IMG/VR virus record: IMGVR_UViG_3300024336_000005
Coordinates: 124,001-188,000 of that record
Length of the DNA stretch: 64,000 nucleotides
Direction: 5' to 3' (one strand)
DNA from: a virus
Shown: positions 55,831 through 64,000 of the stretch, in pieces
How positions within the stretch are numbered: position 1 is the first letter of the stretch
Layout of the letters: every line of letters starts with the position of its first letter
The notes under the pieces: generated by a model
The model's database searches: none
Seen by the model: only the letters and a program-made list of their open reading frames with translations
What the model was told of the DNA's origin: nothing
Position numbers and translations under genes: made by a program

Positions 55831-56863
55831 GATTACTCGCCCTAGGCATCCTAGAGCTAGAAGAAATCCTACGTTTTATCCTTCATCAGCCTCGGCAGTA
55901 ACACCAGAGGGACATGTCCTTGGTGGTTGCTGGAGATCAGATTGGTATAGAATCCACAACGTGGTTCCTACCAATGAATCTGAATTGTACATGCATATGA
56001 TTTGGCACTTGGGTCGCGCCATAGAGAGCAAGCTCATTGATGCAATGAAGTGTGCTGGCATCTATGAAAATGATGGAGTCAAGTTCTACGACCCTAAGCA
56101 TAATGTTTCTGGCGAGCTAGATATCGTTGGGCGATATCGTCGCAAGGACCAATCAATTGGCTACTATGGAATAGAGGTCAAGAGTGTTTATGGCATTGGT
56201 GTTAGCAAGACTATCATGGGGAGGTCCCGTGCATGGCGTGGGCAGAAGGCGTTTGATCCCTTTCCGAAAGAGTCAAACATCATGCAGACCATGGTCTATT
56301 TAGACCAGTTCTCCAAGGAGCATGGCGACGGCTACCACCTAGAGTTCTTTAAGCTTGTGTACATGCCAAGAGATAAGCCTAATGATGGACGAGAGTATAC
56401 TGTTCGCCTAGTTACAAAGGCTGATCTTGACAGTGTGCTGCTTGCAAAGTATGGCCCTAAGATGAAGGACGGGGAAAGGTACGCTCAGGTTGAGACCGAT
56501 GGCTTCTCTACTAAGATAGAGGTAAGATTCAGTCTCGAAGATATGTACTCTCGTTGGCTGGAAGAGAAGGAGATGTTCAAGCAGAATGTTATTCCCGTGC
56601 GACCATACAAGAAGTTCTACTCACCGGAAGAGATTGACAGCTATAAGGCAGCAGGAATGGTTTCCAAAACCATGTTCGAAGCCTGGGAGAAAGCAGGTAA
56701 GCCCAAGTCTTCATTGGATAAAACTCCTGGACATTTCCTATGTAAAAGTTATTGTGACTACAGAGATTTCTGTTATGACAGACTTGGACAGCCAAGGAAA
56801 GAAGCTGACATGGTCGGACTAGTTCAAATTGCCGACCCCAAAGAGGAGGTAGAAAATGCCTGA
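55787..56863 (+). CDS. RecB/Cas4-like PD-(D/E)XK exonuclease
   Basis: 358 aa from TTG 55787 (AGAGGAG at 8 nt; GTG 55778 is possible). HNVSGELDIVGRY and YYGIEVKSVYG supply D and E-x-K. An N-terminal Cys (GGCWRSDWYRI) and the end CKSYCDYRDFCY suggest a Cas4/AddB-type iron-sulphur cluster. Likely a recombination exonuclease working with RecA. Confidence 0.78.
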   Translation: MDGAELNVLNIIKREITRPRHPRARRNPTFYPSSASAVTPEGHVLGGCWRSDWYRIHNVVPTNESELYMHMIWHLGRAIESKLIDAMKCAGIYENDGVKFYDPKHNVSGELDIVGRYRRKDQSIGYYGIEVKSVYGIGVSKTIMGRSRAWRGQKAFDPFPKESNIMQTMVYLDQFSKEHGDGYHLEFFKLVYMPRDKPNDGREYTVRLVTKADLDSVLLAKYGPKMKDGERYAQVETDGFSTKIEVRFSLEDMYSRWLEEKEMFKQNVIPVRPYKKFYSPEEIDSYKAAGMVSKTMFEAWEKAGKPKSSLDKTPGHFLCKSYCDYRDFCYDRLGQPRKEADMVGLVQIADPKEEVENA

Positions 56864-57449
56864 AGAGAAGAAGGCGCCCCGTAGAGGACGCCCCAAGAAG
56901 ACTGAAGAAGTTGTTGAGCCTGTAGTCGTACAGTCCGAAGAGTCCGCTGATGAAGTTGATAAGAGGATGGTGCCCAGAGATAGGGAGGAGGATAGGGTTG
57001 CCCCTATTAACTTCGGACCTGTTGGTCCTCGTATGGGCGTCGAGGTGTTTCTTCCGAAGGGAGATGTTGGCTTTAAGTTTACCAACTCCTCAAGCGATCA
57101 GGTTGTATCCTTCGAACCTCCTGTTGCCGTTAGGGTAACTAAAGAGGGAGGCACCTATAATAAGCTCGAGTTCTTTTACGAGACTGCCGCAGTGCCTTAT
57201 AGTCGCTTCGACAATAAGAACTTCCTCTTGATCACTCACAAGAATCCAGAGACTGGAAATCCTGTTGGACGCATCTATCGTAAGATAGTTTGCTCTGGGC
57301 GATTCTACACTTCTCTGAAGCAGATTCCTAATGTGAGACTAGTTAAGTTTGTGTGCTACACACAAGCTAAAGAACACTTTAACGATGGGACAGACAAGAA
57401 TACCCCTAAGCATATGCCGGGGCTTGCTGCTCCCTACGTAAGGAGATAG
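56856..57449 (+). CDS. Hypothetical protein with AT-hook-like N-terminus
   Basis: 197 aa. APRRGRPKKTEE is an AT-hook-like DNA-binding stretch; about residues 60-190 are a beta-rich domain. Could be a DNA-binding or virion protein; not recognised. Confidence 0.6.
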   Translation: MPEEKKAPRRGRPKKTEEVVEPVVVQSEESADEVDKRMVPRDREEDRVAPINFGPVGPRMGVEVFLPKGDVGFKFTNSSSDQVVSFEPPVAVRVTKEGGTYNKLEFFYETAAVPYSRFDNKNFLLITHKNPETGNPVGRIYRKIVCSGRFYTSLKQIPNVRLVKFVCYTQAKEHFNDGTDKNTPKHMPGLAAPYVRR

Positions 57450-57451
57450 CC

Positions 57452-57655
57452 ATGAAGAAAGTTGTTGGCTACTATACCTTGGCTCGAAACGAAAGTATCG
57501 ATCTTCCTCACGATGCACACATCATTGAATCTCGGGTAGACCATAATGGTGTTGCTACGGTCCTTGTTTCATATATGGAATATGAGACCGAAGCTGAGAT
57601 TCCTGTGCCAGGTGGATGGGGAGCCCCACCTCTTATCCCTGTCTCCTCTACTTAA
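57452..57655 (+). CDS. Small hypothetical protein, 67 aa
   Basis: AAGGAGA upstream. Beta-rich with PGGWGAPPLIPVSST at the end. Last rightward gene; its stop overlaps the stop of the leftward gene (TTAA at 57652-57655). Confidence 0.65.
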   Translation: MKKVVGYYTLARNESIDLPHDAHIIESRVDHNGVATVLVSYMEYETEAEIPVPGGWGAPPLIPVSST

Positions 57656-57867
57656 ACAATAGCCGCCAACGCGGCTTCCGCGACTGTAAGCCTTGCTTTA
57701 GTCGTTACCATCTCCGCCTCCACGGCGTTGAGATCGGTTTCCAAAAGAAGAGTAGCTGCATTAAACTGTGTTGTGCTGATACTGTTCCTGACCAGCTTTT
57801 CTAGCTGGTCTATGCGTACTAACGCCGCATTCAATGCGGTTTCCAATTCTGTGTTAGTTAGTGCCAT
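57652..57867 (-). CDS. Small coiled-coil protein, 71 aa
   Basis: MALTNTELETALNAALVRID and further Ala/Leu/Glu heptads to the end. Minus-strand, coupled to the holin-like gene by a one-base overlap. Possibly a small tail-fibre assembly or lysis accessory protein. Confidence 0.6.
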   Translation of the reverse strand: MALTNTELETALNAALVRIDQLEKLVRNSISTTQFNAATLLLETDLNAVEAEMVTTKARLTVAEAALAAIV

Positions 57868-58169
57868 TACACCCCCTCCCCTTTATCAATAGCTTTGTCT
57901 GATTCCTGGTCTGATGTTGTATCCCCTATATTCCCTTTTAATTTTAGAGCAGTCCTTGGGATTGCGACACGGGCTACTGATATACCTATATAGCCTAGGG
58001 CTATGGTTACAATCGAAGATGCGATTGTTTCAAAAATTCCCACACCCCAACCGAAAATAGAATACGAAATTCCTATTGTACTGATAAGTACTATTCCTAT
58101 TAGAGCTAACAAAAACTTACGACTTAAGTATCCATTGTCATTATGGTAGTCTTTTTCGGTGAGGGCCAT
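57867..58169 (-). CDS. Two-helix membrane protein, holin candidate
   Basis: 100 aa with hydrophobic segments FLLALIGIVLISTIGISYSI and a second running TIASSIVTIALGYIGIS, then a charged tail (SDQESDKAIDKGEG). Size and topology suit a class II holin, which the cytoplasmic amidase would need, but other membrane roles fit too. Confidence 0.55.
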   Translation of the reverse strand: MALTEKDYHNDNGYLSRKFLLALIGIVLISTIGISYSIFGWGVGIFETIASSIVTIALGYIGISVARVAIPRTALKLKGNIGDTTSDQESDKAIDKGEGV

Positions 58170-58175
58170 TTTTAT

Positions 58176-58529
58176 TTATTCCTCGGACGCCGGGGTATCC
58201 TCAGCTTTGGCTGGGTGTTCTACCTTTGGCTTGCGGGTTCTTCTCTTGGGAGCCTTCTCTTCGAGAGGCTCTTTCTCAACAGGGGGTAATGGTTTAGGTG
58301 CTTCTTTGAGAGGCTCCTCTCTTTCGTGCTCAGGCTTTGGCCGCAGTTCCTTGTCGTCTGGAATGGGGCGTTCGAGCTTAGGTTCTGGGGCGGGCGCTGC
58401 CGGTGCAGGCGCCGCTTCCACAGGTAGGGCTGGCTCTACTGCCCATGTACCACGTCTCCATTTTCTTTGCTTCTGTGGTGACCTGGGGGCAAATCCTCTG
58501 CCAACTCTGCTTACATTTTTAGTACTCAT
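58176..58529 (-). CDS. Pro/Ala/Glu-rich protein, 117 aa
   Basis: AAGGAG upstream on the minus strand. Low-complexity sequence (PAPAAPAPEPKLERPIPDDK) with basic patches (KRRTRKPK). Probably disordered; perhaps a virion linker. The compositional bias also produces a long open frame on the opposite strand, which I reject. Confidence 0.6.
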   Translation of the reverse strand: MSTKNVSRVGRGFAPRSPQKQRKWRRGTWAVEPALPVEAAPAPAAPAPEPKLERPIPDDKELRPKPEHEREEPLKEAPKPLPPVEKEPLEEKAPKRRTRKPKVEHPAKAEDTPASEE

Positions 58530-58538
58530 CTTTTCTCC

Positions 58539-60821
58539 TTAAATTACTTGAAAGTCGATTACAATTATTGGGTCGGCTCCATCGATGATGTCAAATGCAG
58601 GTGTGACCGCATTGAAGATGCTCGGCTCTATGTCGAATCCAGTCGTCAGCTTATTCCTGACCTTTAGTGTATAGGTTGCAGTTGAATCGTAACCAGTGGT
58701 CACTGTGTAGTTGGCGTGACCCAAGGCAGTCTCAAAGACTACCTTCAGGATGCCCGTTCCCACAGTCCAAGTAGAACCTGCAGTTACGTCAACGTTGAAG
58801 AGGTCTGAAGTATCAATTGCGGAAATGTTGTGAGTGCCCTTTGATGGATCAACCGAGATCATCCCCTTTGACTTAACAACGTTATCCTTGTAAACCCTAT
58901 ATGGGTCAGGTCCTCCTACGCCGCCGTATGTAACACCATCATCATGAGGCGCCCAACCGGTTGGGGAGAAGGCTGCTGCCGTGCAAACAAGCCCATCAGC
59001 GTCTGCTGTTGCTGGGCCCTGCCATGTATTGTCAGCGAAAAGGCTTTCAAGGTACTTGAATGAACCAATCTCTCCATCACCGCCAATGGTCACATTCGCT
59101 GTATAAGTCCCGGCGCCTTCTGCGCTTGTGATGCTAGGACCATGATTGAAGGTCAGGCCTGTAATCCAAGCTGCATTGGTTGCATGGAACTCAATCCCTC
59201 CCCCGCCAGAAATAATCTTTGCAGCATCTACCCCATATAAATAAGCATCATTAGTTGCCTTTACGAGCGCAGAAGAATTAGACCCCTGAGCATCCACAAG
59301 GATGCTGTTGGCAGCCCCGATGGTTTTGATTCTTGAATTGGCACCAGTTCCTGATGCCGTCCGAGTGAAGATTCCTAAAGCTGTAGGATCACTAATCGTC
59401 TCAACCAAAGAGCCTAGCGTCAGGTCTACAGTCATGCCATTGCCGGCGTTGATGTCGACAACGCCTGAGCCAGAGCTTATTCTTGCAAATGTTCCAGCAT
59501 CTAGTGTAATGAAGTCCCCTCCCGTTGTATCAATCAGGAAGTCATCTGTCGTTATGCTAGAGCCTGCTGCGCCAACCATGAGCAATGAAGCCCATGCATC
59601 GATGGTCAGGTTTCCACTAATGGTATTGCTGATGGTAAGTTGGTGTGGGGCTGTCAGAAATGAATGAGCCCCAACGGAATCCTCTGAATATAGAGAGACG
59701 TGAGGCAGCCCGCCATTTGCTATGGTCTGCCTGCCTATAAAGATGCCTCCATATCTGGGGTCTGCCGTTGCAGTCTGCTTGCCAATGAAGAGCTCGTCCG
59801 TCTCGTCTTGACCTGACCCTCTGGTCATACGAAGCTCTAGCAGATCTGTCGCAGGGGCTGCTCCACCTGTCGCGAATAGGCTCTGCGTATACTCCGTCCC
59901 ACTGACCTCATCATTCTCATACCACATGGACATGAAGTTGAGAGTTCCCGCATCTCCTGTTCCTGCAAATACAGGTCCAGTCCAGGTGAGTAGTCCGTCG
60001 ATATTTATTGCTGGGTCAACAGATTGGACAGGCACTGAAATTTGTACGGGGTTTATTGCTACCGTGCTTATGGTGTTCCCATTGTTATAGGCAGTCTGAA
60101 GGGTAGCTACTCCTCCTAGTCCAAGCATCGCTGTATCCAGCGCCCCTAGCGCTGTGAGGATATCGGTGCTACCTACCATGTAAGTAGAGCCAGATATCTC
60201 TAGCCTTGTGGAGATGTCCCTGAAGGTGTTTATCTCTGCTTCTGTTCCTATCTGATGCTTAACGTCTAGGATTCTTTCTGCGAGAGAGTAGGTAGATGCA
60301 ACTGGAGCGCCAGCAAAGTGCACCGTGTTGAACGTTCCACCTGCTCCTATGTTGTCTGGGTCCCAAGTCTCACCGGCCAATTGAATGATCCAGTTCCTTA
60401 GCTGTGTGTCATCATAGGCTGCGTTGTTCGCGTTGACCTCGTTCAAGAGGTCCTCTACTCTCCCCACCCTACCGAATAGACTCTGATATGAGTCCAGTAC
60501 TACTTCCTTAATTGTTCTAGGACGTGTACCGTTATGAAGCAATCCCCCAAACTCTTGTGGTCGTGAAGTCTGGTCCATGTATACCTGTGAACCATCTAGT
60601 CCGTTAGTGATAGGATCTATCTTAGCGTTCCTATCTCCTATGGATCTTTGTTCCCTTCCTTGGGGAAGTGATGCTAGCAGGGGGTATAGTGCGCCGTTCC
60701 ACTGAGCGGTAATCTCGTTCAGGTCGGTTATGATCTCTTGGAAGGACTCTTGTAGAGCCTCCCTGTCCTCAAGGTCTGCCCTGACGACACCTACTGGACG
60801 AAGTTCTCTTAGTTCGCTCAT
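58539..60821 (-). CDS. Large tail-fibre-like structural protein
   Basis: 760 aa. N-terminal 130 residues are helical with coiled-coil character; the rest is Gly/Ser/Thr/Asn-rich, beta-repeat-like sequence (GSGVVDINAGNGMTVDL, ISNTISGNLTIDAW), typical of phage fibres. The N-terminal part probably attaches to the baseplate protein encoded just upstream. No catalytic motif seen. Confidence 0.7.
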   Translation of the reverse strand: MSELRELRPVGVVRADLEDREALQESFQEIITDLNEITAQWNGALYPLLASLPQGREQRSIGDRNAKIDPITNGLDGSQVYMDQTSRPQEFGGLLHNGTRPRTIKEVVLDSYQSLFGRVGRVEDLLNEVNANNAAYDDTQLRNWIIQLAGETWDPDNIGAGGTFNTVHFAGAPVASTYSLAERILDVKHQIGTEAEINTFRDISTRLEISGSTYMVGSTDILTALGALDTAMLGLGGVATLQTAYNNGNTISTVAINPVQISVPVQSVDPAINIDGLLTWTGPVFAGTGDAGTLNFMSMWYENDEVSGTEYTQSLFATGGAAPATDLLELRMTRGSGQDETDELFIGKQTATADPRYGGIFIGRQTIANGGLPHVSLYSEDSVGAHSFLTAPHQLTISNTISGNLTIDAWASLLMVGAAGSSITTDDFLIDTTGGDFITLDAGTFARISSGSGVVDINAGNGMTVDLTLGSLVETISDPTALGIFTRTASGTGANSRIKTIGAANSILVDAQGSNSSALVKATNDAYLYGVDAAKIISGGGGIEFHATNAAWITGLTFNHGPSITSAEGAGTYTANVTIGGDGEIGSFKYLESLFADNTWQGPATADADGLVCTAAAFSPTGWAPHDDGVTYGGVGGPDPYRVYKDNVVKSKGMISVDPSKGTHNISAIDTSDLFNVDVTAGSTWTVGTGILKVVFETALGHANYTVTTGYDSTATYTLKVRNKLTTGFDIEPSIFNAVTPAFDIIDGADPIIVIDFQVI

Positions 60822-60824
60822 TTG

Positions 60825-62978
60825 TTACTCCGCGATCTTGATTTCATAACCATCCAATGAAGCACTTCTTCTTGGGTTGGTTGTTCTAAAAATTGCTTTG
60901 AAGACAAGACCTTCAGCAAAGGCTGCGGTCTTTGAGACTAGCTCAAACTGTTCTCTAGGTAGCTCTGCGTTTAGCTGTGCCCACTTGACTGCCACTCTGT
61001 TGACTACACCACCTATGCCGTCGTCTCCTCGGACGATTGCAAACTTTAAGTAGTCCTGGCTGTCTGCAGCTTCAAGGTCTGTGTTCCCAACTCTTTGTAC
61101 AAGTTGTCCTGCATACCTTGCGACACCACGGTACTGCTGTCTTGCTACATCTTGATCGAAATTAGTATTGTAGTCAAGGCCTTCAATCAAAAGCTTATGA
61201 TTGTAAGGATACAGTGGATCAATAACATTGTACCCGGCTGTAACCGTTGGTGCTCCTGTTAGAGCTACGGTAAATCCATTGGTTCCATATACTGTTGAAG
61301 TCCCACCAAACTGTCCTGTAAGTTCGTCAAAGGTCGAGACTCCCATTAGTCCCTCAAGAGAATGCCAGTTCTCTCCTAGGACCTTGACGTAATGAATCCC
61401 CTCCGAAAGCCTTGCTCTCCCCGTTAGCCTAACTCCATCAACCCAGATTGGACGTGGGCCAAAATCAAACTCCTGCCCTCCCACCTGATCGATGTAAGCA
61501 TAAGTATTGTAGTGAGTCCCATCGAAGTTCCATCCGTCCTCTACGACTGTATTGTCTGCCTGCCTGATGGAGTAGTATCTATTGTTCTTCCCTACGTTCC
61601 TCCATACCTCAACCATGTCACTTGCCACTGCATCTTCTAATACATAGGTAGCAGCTATATCATCGCCAGGGAATGCTGGCGCTGTTGTATCTATAAGGGT
61701 CTCAGTGGTGGCTCTAGAGACGGCGTCCACCTCTGCGATCAGTGCGCCTGAGTTCTCTTCTCTGCTTAGAGGGATGATCCTTTGGAAGTCACCCTCTGTG
61801 AGGGTGTTATCTAAGAAGGCAATAAAGTATTCAATGTCCGTGTCAGGCTCGCGGTGCTCACATGCTATCGAAAGGGAGGCCTTGGTGAACTGCTTTCTGG
61901 TTCCATCTTCCTTGAGGACGATGTGTTGTTCTGATACGAGCTCACTCTCTGCGAGGTAGACGTTGCCTACCTCTGCAATCATAAGAGTCTTGATTCCAAA
62001 CTGGTGGATGAAGTTATCTTCTTGGTCCAGGTTGATGTGAGTATCTCTTGTGAGGATGATCCTTAGGAATCTGAACTCTAGTCCCTCTACCATATAGATG
62101 GTTGGGCCATTGACTCTTCGGGTTGGGTCAGCTACCGGGATGTCGTTCCAGGTGATGCCATCCTTAGAAGATTGGATTAAAACCAGGAGGGAGTTGTTTG
62201 TGATGTGCGGGTCGAGGATGAGCTTGTATGTCTTGAGAAATTCCCTCGTTGGAGGGATGACGCTCTGGAAGTCGATCCTTACTTCGATCCCTACCTGTCC
62301 TGGAACGGTGGAGGTCAGCTGGTACATCCATGGTCTATCTGATGGAGTTAGCATGTCCACGAGCCTTGAGTCTCTCGTGGCCGATGCTGCAGTAGTCTGT
62401 GGGCTCAGGGGTGTAACAGTGATTCCCCCGACGTCTATGTCCTCGAAGTCCAGTGCATCTACTACCTCTAGCTCATCATTCCTAAAGTACTTTGAGTGCA
62501 CAGAGTGACCGTCTAGGTCAACGAATGCTGTGGTCCTATCCATGTCAATTAGAGTTGTCTCTTCGAAGTTGTCGCTTACTATGTTAAGTAGGCCGCCTGT
62601 CTTTTCTGTTGTCAGAAGGAGACGGTTGGCGCGGGAGACGAGGCTCTTTGTCTTCCTCGAGAGCCTATCTAGCTCAAATAGGGCTCGCTCCGTTGAGTCA
62701 CCCAGACCTCGCTCTGCCTCTAAGTAGCTGTTGTATAAGACAAAAAGGTCTCCGACCATCTTCATTGATAGGTCATTAAACTTTGAAGCAGAGGCCTCCT
62801 CTCCGTATTCTACGGACGGCTCAGCTTGAGAGAACTCAGGCAGCGCAAGGTCAAGGTCCTTTGTTCTCAGGTCTATGATACGAAGTATGTCTGACGCTGA
62901 TGGAACTATGCCTTCATGGAGGATCCGAATGATTACCTCTTTCGCTATTGCTCTGATGTGTACATCTGAAATTGTCAC
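60825..62978 (-). CDS. Structural protein with discoidin-like segment
   Basis: 717 aa. Helical N-terminus to about residue 150, then beta-rich; residues about 215-340 (VPGQVGIEVRIDFQSVIPPT, FRFLRIILTRDTHINL) look like an F5/8-type carbohydrate-binding sandwich. Probably a baseplate or fibre-connector protein. The start directly follows the stop of the next gene to the right. Confidence 0.65.
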   Translation of the reverse strand: MTISDVHIRAIAKEVIIRILHEGIVPSASDILRIIDLRTKDLDLALPEFSQAEPSVEYGEEASASKFNDLSMKMVGDLFVLYNSYLEAERGLGDSTERALFELDRLSRKTKSLVSRANRLLLTTEKTGGLLNIVSDNFEETTLIDMDRTTAFVDLDGHSVHSKYFRNDELEVVDALDFEDIDVGGITVTPLSPQTTAASATRDSRLVDMLTPSDRPWMYQLTSTVPGQVGIEVRIDFQSVIPPTREFLKTYKLILDPHITNNSLLVLIQSSKDGITWNDIPVADPTRRVNGPTIYMVEGLEFRFLRIILTRDTHINLDQEDNFIHQFGIKTLMIAEVGNVYLAESELVSEQHIVLKEDGTRKQFTKASLSIACEHREPDTDIEYFIAFLDNTLTEGDFQRIIPLSREENSGALIAEVDAVSRATTETLIDTTAPAFPGDDIAATYVLEDAVASDMVEVWRNVGKNNRYYSIRQADNTVVEDGWNFDGTHYNTYAYIDQVGGQEFDFGPRPIWVDGVRLTGRARLSEGIHYVKVLGENWHSLEGLMGVSTFDELTGQFGGTSTVYGTNGFTVALTGAPTVTAGYNVIDPLYPYNHKLLIEGLDYNTNFDQDVARQQYRGVARYAGQLVQRVGNTDLEAADSQDYLKFAIVRGDDGIGGVVNRVAVKWAQLNAELPREQFELVSKTAAFAEGLVFKAIFRTTNPRRSASLDGYEIKIAE

Positions 62979-63959
62979 TTATAGACTCTCTAGTGTTCCT
63001 AGACGCGGGTCTAGTCCAATCCCTATGATGGCAAGGTCTCTTAGTACGGGAGTATAGAATCTTTCTACAAGAGTTCCATCAATCTCCCCGGTATCAATTA
63101 TGTTATATCTTACGTGAAGATCAATTCCTCTCTTTATTCTCCTAGAAAGTCCAGAGACTCTGTCAGCAAAGAAGGCTGTTGTCTCGATTGCGTTCCCTTC
63201 TGTCGTATAGTCTGCGCCTTCCTTCAAGACTCTTCCTAGGTCATAGTGAAGTTCGAAAGAAATATAGGAGAACTGAATCCTTCCCGGGAGGAATCCTTGA
63301 TCCGCTGCTGCAATTCCATCTGTCGGAGGAAGGTGAAGTACATTGTCTTCGTAGTCTACTGAGAAGTATCCGAGAAGGCTGCCAACACTTGATCTAATCT
63401 TCTGGAACTCTGCGGCTCCATTGATGAAAGTTATCTCTGTCTCTAGAGTCTTTGAGATTCCTATTGTACCACCAAGGTCGATGCCTTTGATAGAGCCCCT
63501 TACTATGCTGAAGGGTTTTGCTTCTAAGCTCACTCCATCCAGGTCCAAGGTCCTCCCAGGTGTTGCTGCGACAATCTTATGGCTGGTCTTTGCAACTGCA
63601 AGGTCAGACCTTACTTCAATGGCTGCTTCCCTATCTGAGAACTTCCAGTCTGACGTAGGAATAATCTTACGAGTCGTATGGGTGTATGTAAAGGTCAGAT
63701 CGCCTCCTACATTCGGGATCGCCTCACTCAGCCATAGTCTGTTGTTGTCAAAATCAATTGAGAATCTGCCGACTCCAAGGCCTTCGAACTCAAGCTGTCC
63801 GTTCTGAAAAACATCCTCGAATCCATTTAAAATGTAATCAAACTCTGGAGTGCTCAGTGCAGTCTTTGTGATATTTGTGTGTTCCCACGGGATGTCTATA
63901 TAGTTAGCACCTGGGCCGGCCTTCAACGTGTTCTGCTTTAGGGTTAAGTCTCTGAACAT
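62979..63959 (-). CDS. Structural protein, 326 aa
   Basis: Beta-rich; starts MFRDLTLKQNTLKAGPGANY and contains repeated strand-turn units such as RFSIDFDNNRLWLSEAIPN and YFSVDYEDNVLHLPPTDG, which resemble each other. Likely part of the tail/baseplate block. Confidence 0.65.
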   Translation of the reverse strand: MFRDLTLKQNTLKAGPGANYIDIPWEHTNITKTALSTPEFDYILNGFEDVFQNGQLEFEGLGVGRFSIDFDNNRLWLSEAIPNVGGDLTFTYTHTTRKIIPTSDWKFSDREAAIEVRSDLAVAKTSHKIVAATPGRTLDLDGVSLEAKPFSIVRGSIKGIDLGGTIGISKTLETEITFINGAAEFQKIRSSVGSLLGYFSVDYEDNVLHLPPTDGIAAADQGFLPGRIQFSYISFELHYDLGRVLKEGADYTTEGNAIETTAFFADRVSGLSRRIKRGIDLHVRYNIIDTGEIDGTLVERFYTPVLRDLAIIGIGLDPRLGTLESL

Positions 63960-64000
63960 TACCCTTGTGCTGTCCTTAACCTTACTTGACTCATACTTGA
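63959..64000 (-). CDS. 3' end of an upstream structural-operon gene (partial)
   Basis: On the minus strand the last 13 codons (SSMSQVRLRTAQG) and TAA are visible; the stop overlaps the next gene's ATG (TAATG). The gene continues beyond the window. Confidence 0.45.
   Translation of the reverse strand, partial: SSMSQVRLRTAQG

Noticed and set aside
58159-58542. 127-codon plus-strand frame rich in Ser/Gly/Leu
   Set aside because: It is the antisense of a Pro/Glu/Ala-rich minus-strand gene; composition bias opens this frame and there is no plausible start context.
59302-59667. 121-codon plus-strand frame inside the fibre gene
   Set aside because: Antisense to a 760-aa structural gene in a region where all neighbours are minus-strand; no ribosome-binding site.

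Overview
The window is a section of a large, apparently lytic tailed-phage genome. The evidence is dense, overlapping short genes with ATGA/TAATG junctions, a tRNA cluster, a phage-type replication and nucleotide-metabolism set, two cell-wall hydrolases and a block of large structural genes on the opposite strand. I see no integrase, repressor or host housekeeping operon. A transglycosylase behind a lipoprotein-like signal and a PGRP-type amidase fit a Gram-negative host, but this is inference and I cannot name phage or host.

Layout. 1-3.6 kb: small unknown genes, tRNA-Arg(UCU), a Nudix hydrolase and an IMPDH/GMP-reductase homologue. 3.6-8.1 kb: a tRNA region with Ile(GAU), a tRNA interrupted by an HNH gene, a class II tRNA with a CUU anticodon, Phe(GAA), an initiator-like CAU tRNA, Arg(ACG) and Thr(UGU). 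These are separated by long perfect inverted repeats and recurring, covarying small hairpins; an ATP-dependent DNA ligase lies among them. 8.1-10.9 kb: small genes, a deaminase-fold protein and a ClpP-like protease. 10.9-16.4 kb: a PRTRC-like cassette (ubiquitin-like protein, E2-like protein B, JAB/JAMM protein, ThiF/E1) whose E1 gene overlaps a retron-type reverse transcriptase gene. 16.3-22.6 kb: a SpoVG-like protein with an SSB-like tail, a transglycosylase, a Rossmann methyltransferase-like protein, an amidase and a vWA protein.

22.6-40 kb: nucleotide metabolism and recombination: class II ribonucleotide reductase, MazG-like protein, DUF3310 protein, recA interrupted by a group I intron with an EDxHD/Vsr-like endonuclease, PhoH-like ATPase, dUTPase, thyA with an HNH gene inserted at its 5' end, a nucleotidyltransferase, DHFR and a DHH phosphoesterase. 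39-45.4 kb: a family C DNA polymerase in pieces: a separate PHP-domain gene, a GroES-like gene, a polymerase N part interrupted by a group I intron with an HNH ORF, then an intein at the site used by cyanobacterial split DnaE inteins, broken into two reading frames with its LAGLIDADG domain still in the N half. 45.3-57.6 kb: Mre11/SbcD-like phosphoesterase, primase-helicase, several nuclease-like proteins, RusA, a sigma-like factor behind a near-consensus promoter, an AAA+ ATPase and a RecB/Cas4-like nuclease. 57.6-64 kb, minus strand: two small proteins, a Pro/Glu-rich protein and three large tail or baseplate-type proteins. Rightward and leftward operons meet with overlapping stop codons.

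How it fits together: RNR, thyA, DHFR, dUTPase, MazG-like and the deaminase-like protein would supply dNTPs. The split family C polymerase, primase-helicase, ligase, RecA, RusA and nucleases would replicate and recombine the genome. The tRNAs would tune translation, and the sigma-like factor may redirect host RNA polymerase to later genes. The most unusual content is the ubiquitin-like/E1/JAB cassette coupled to a reverse transcriptase, the fractured dnaE with an endonuclease-bearing split intein, and the structured repeat elements around the tRNAs.
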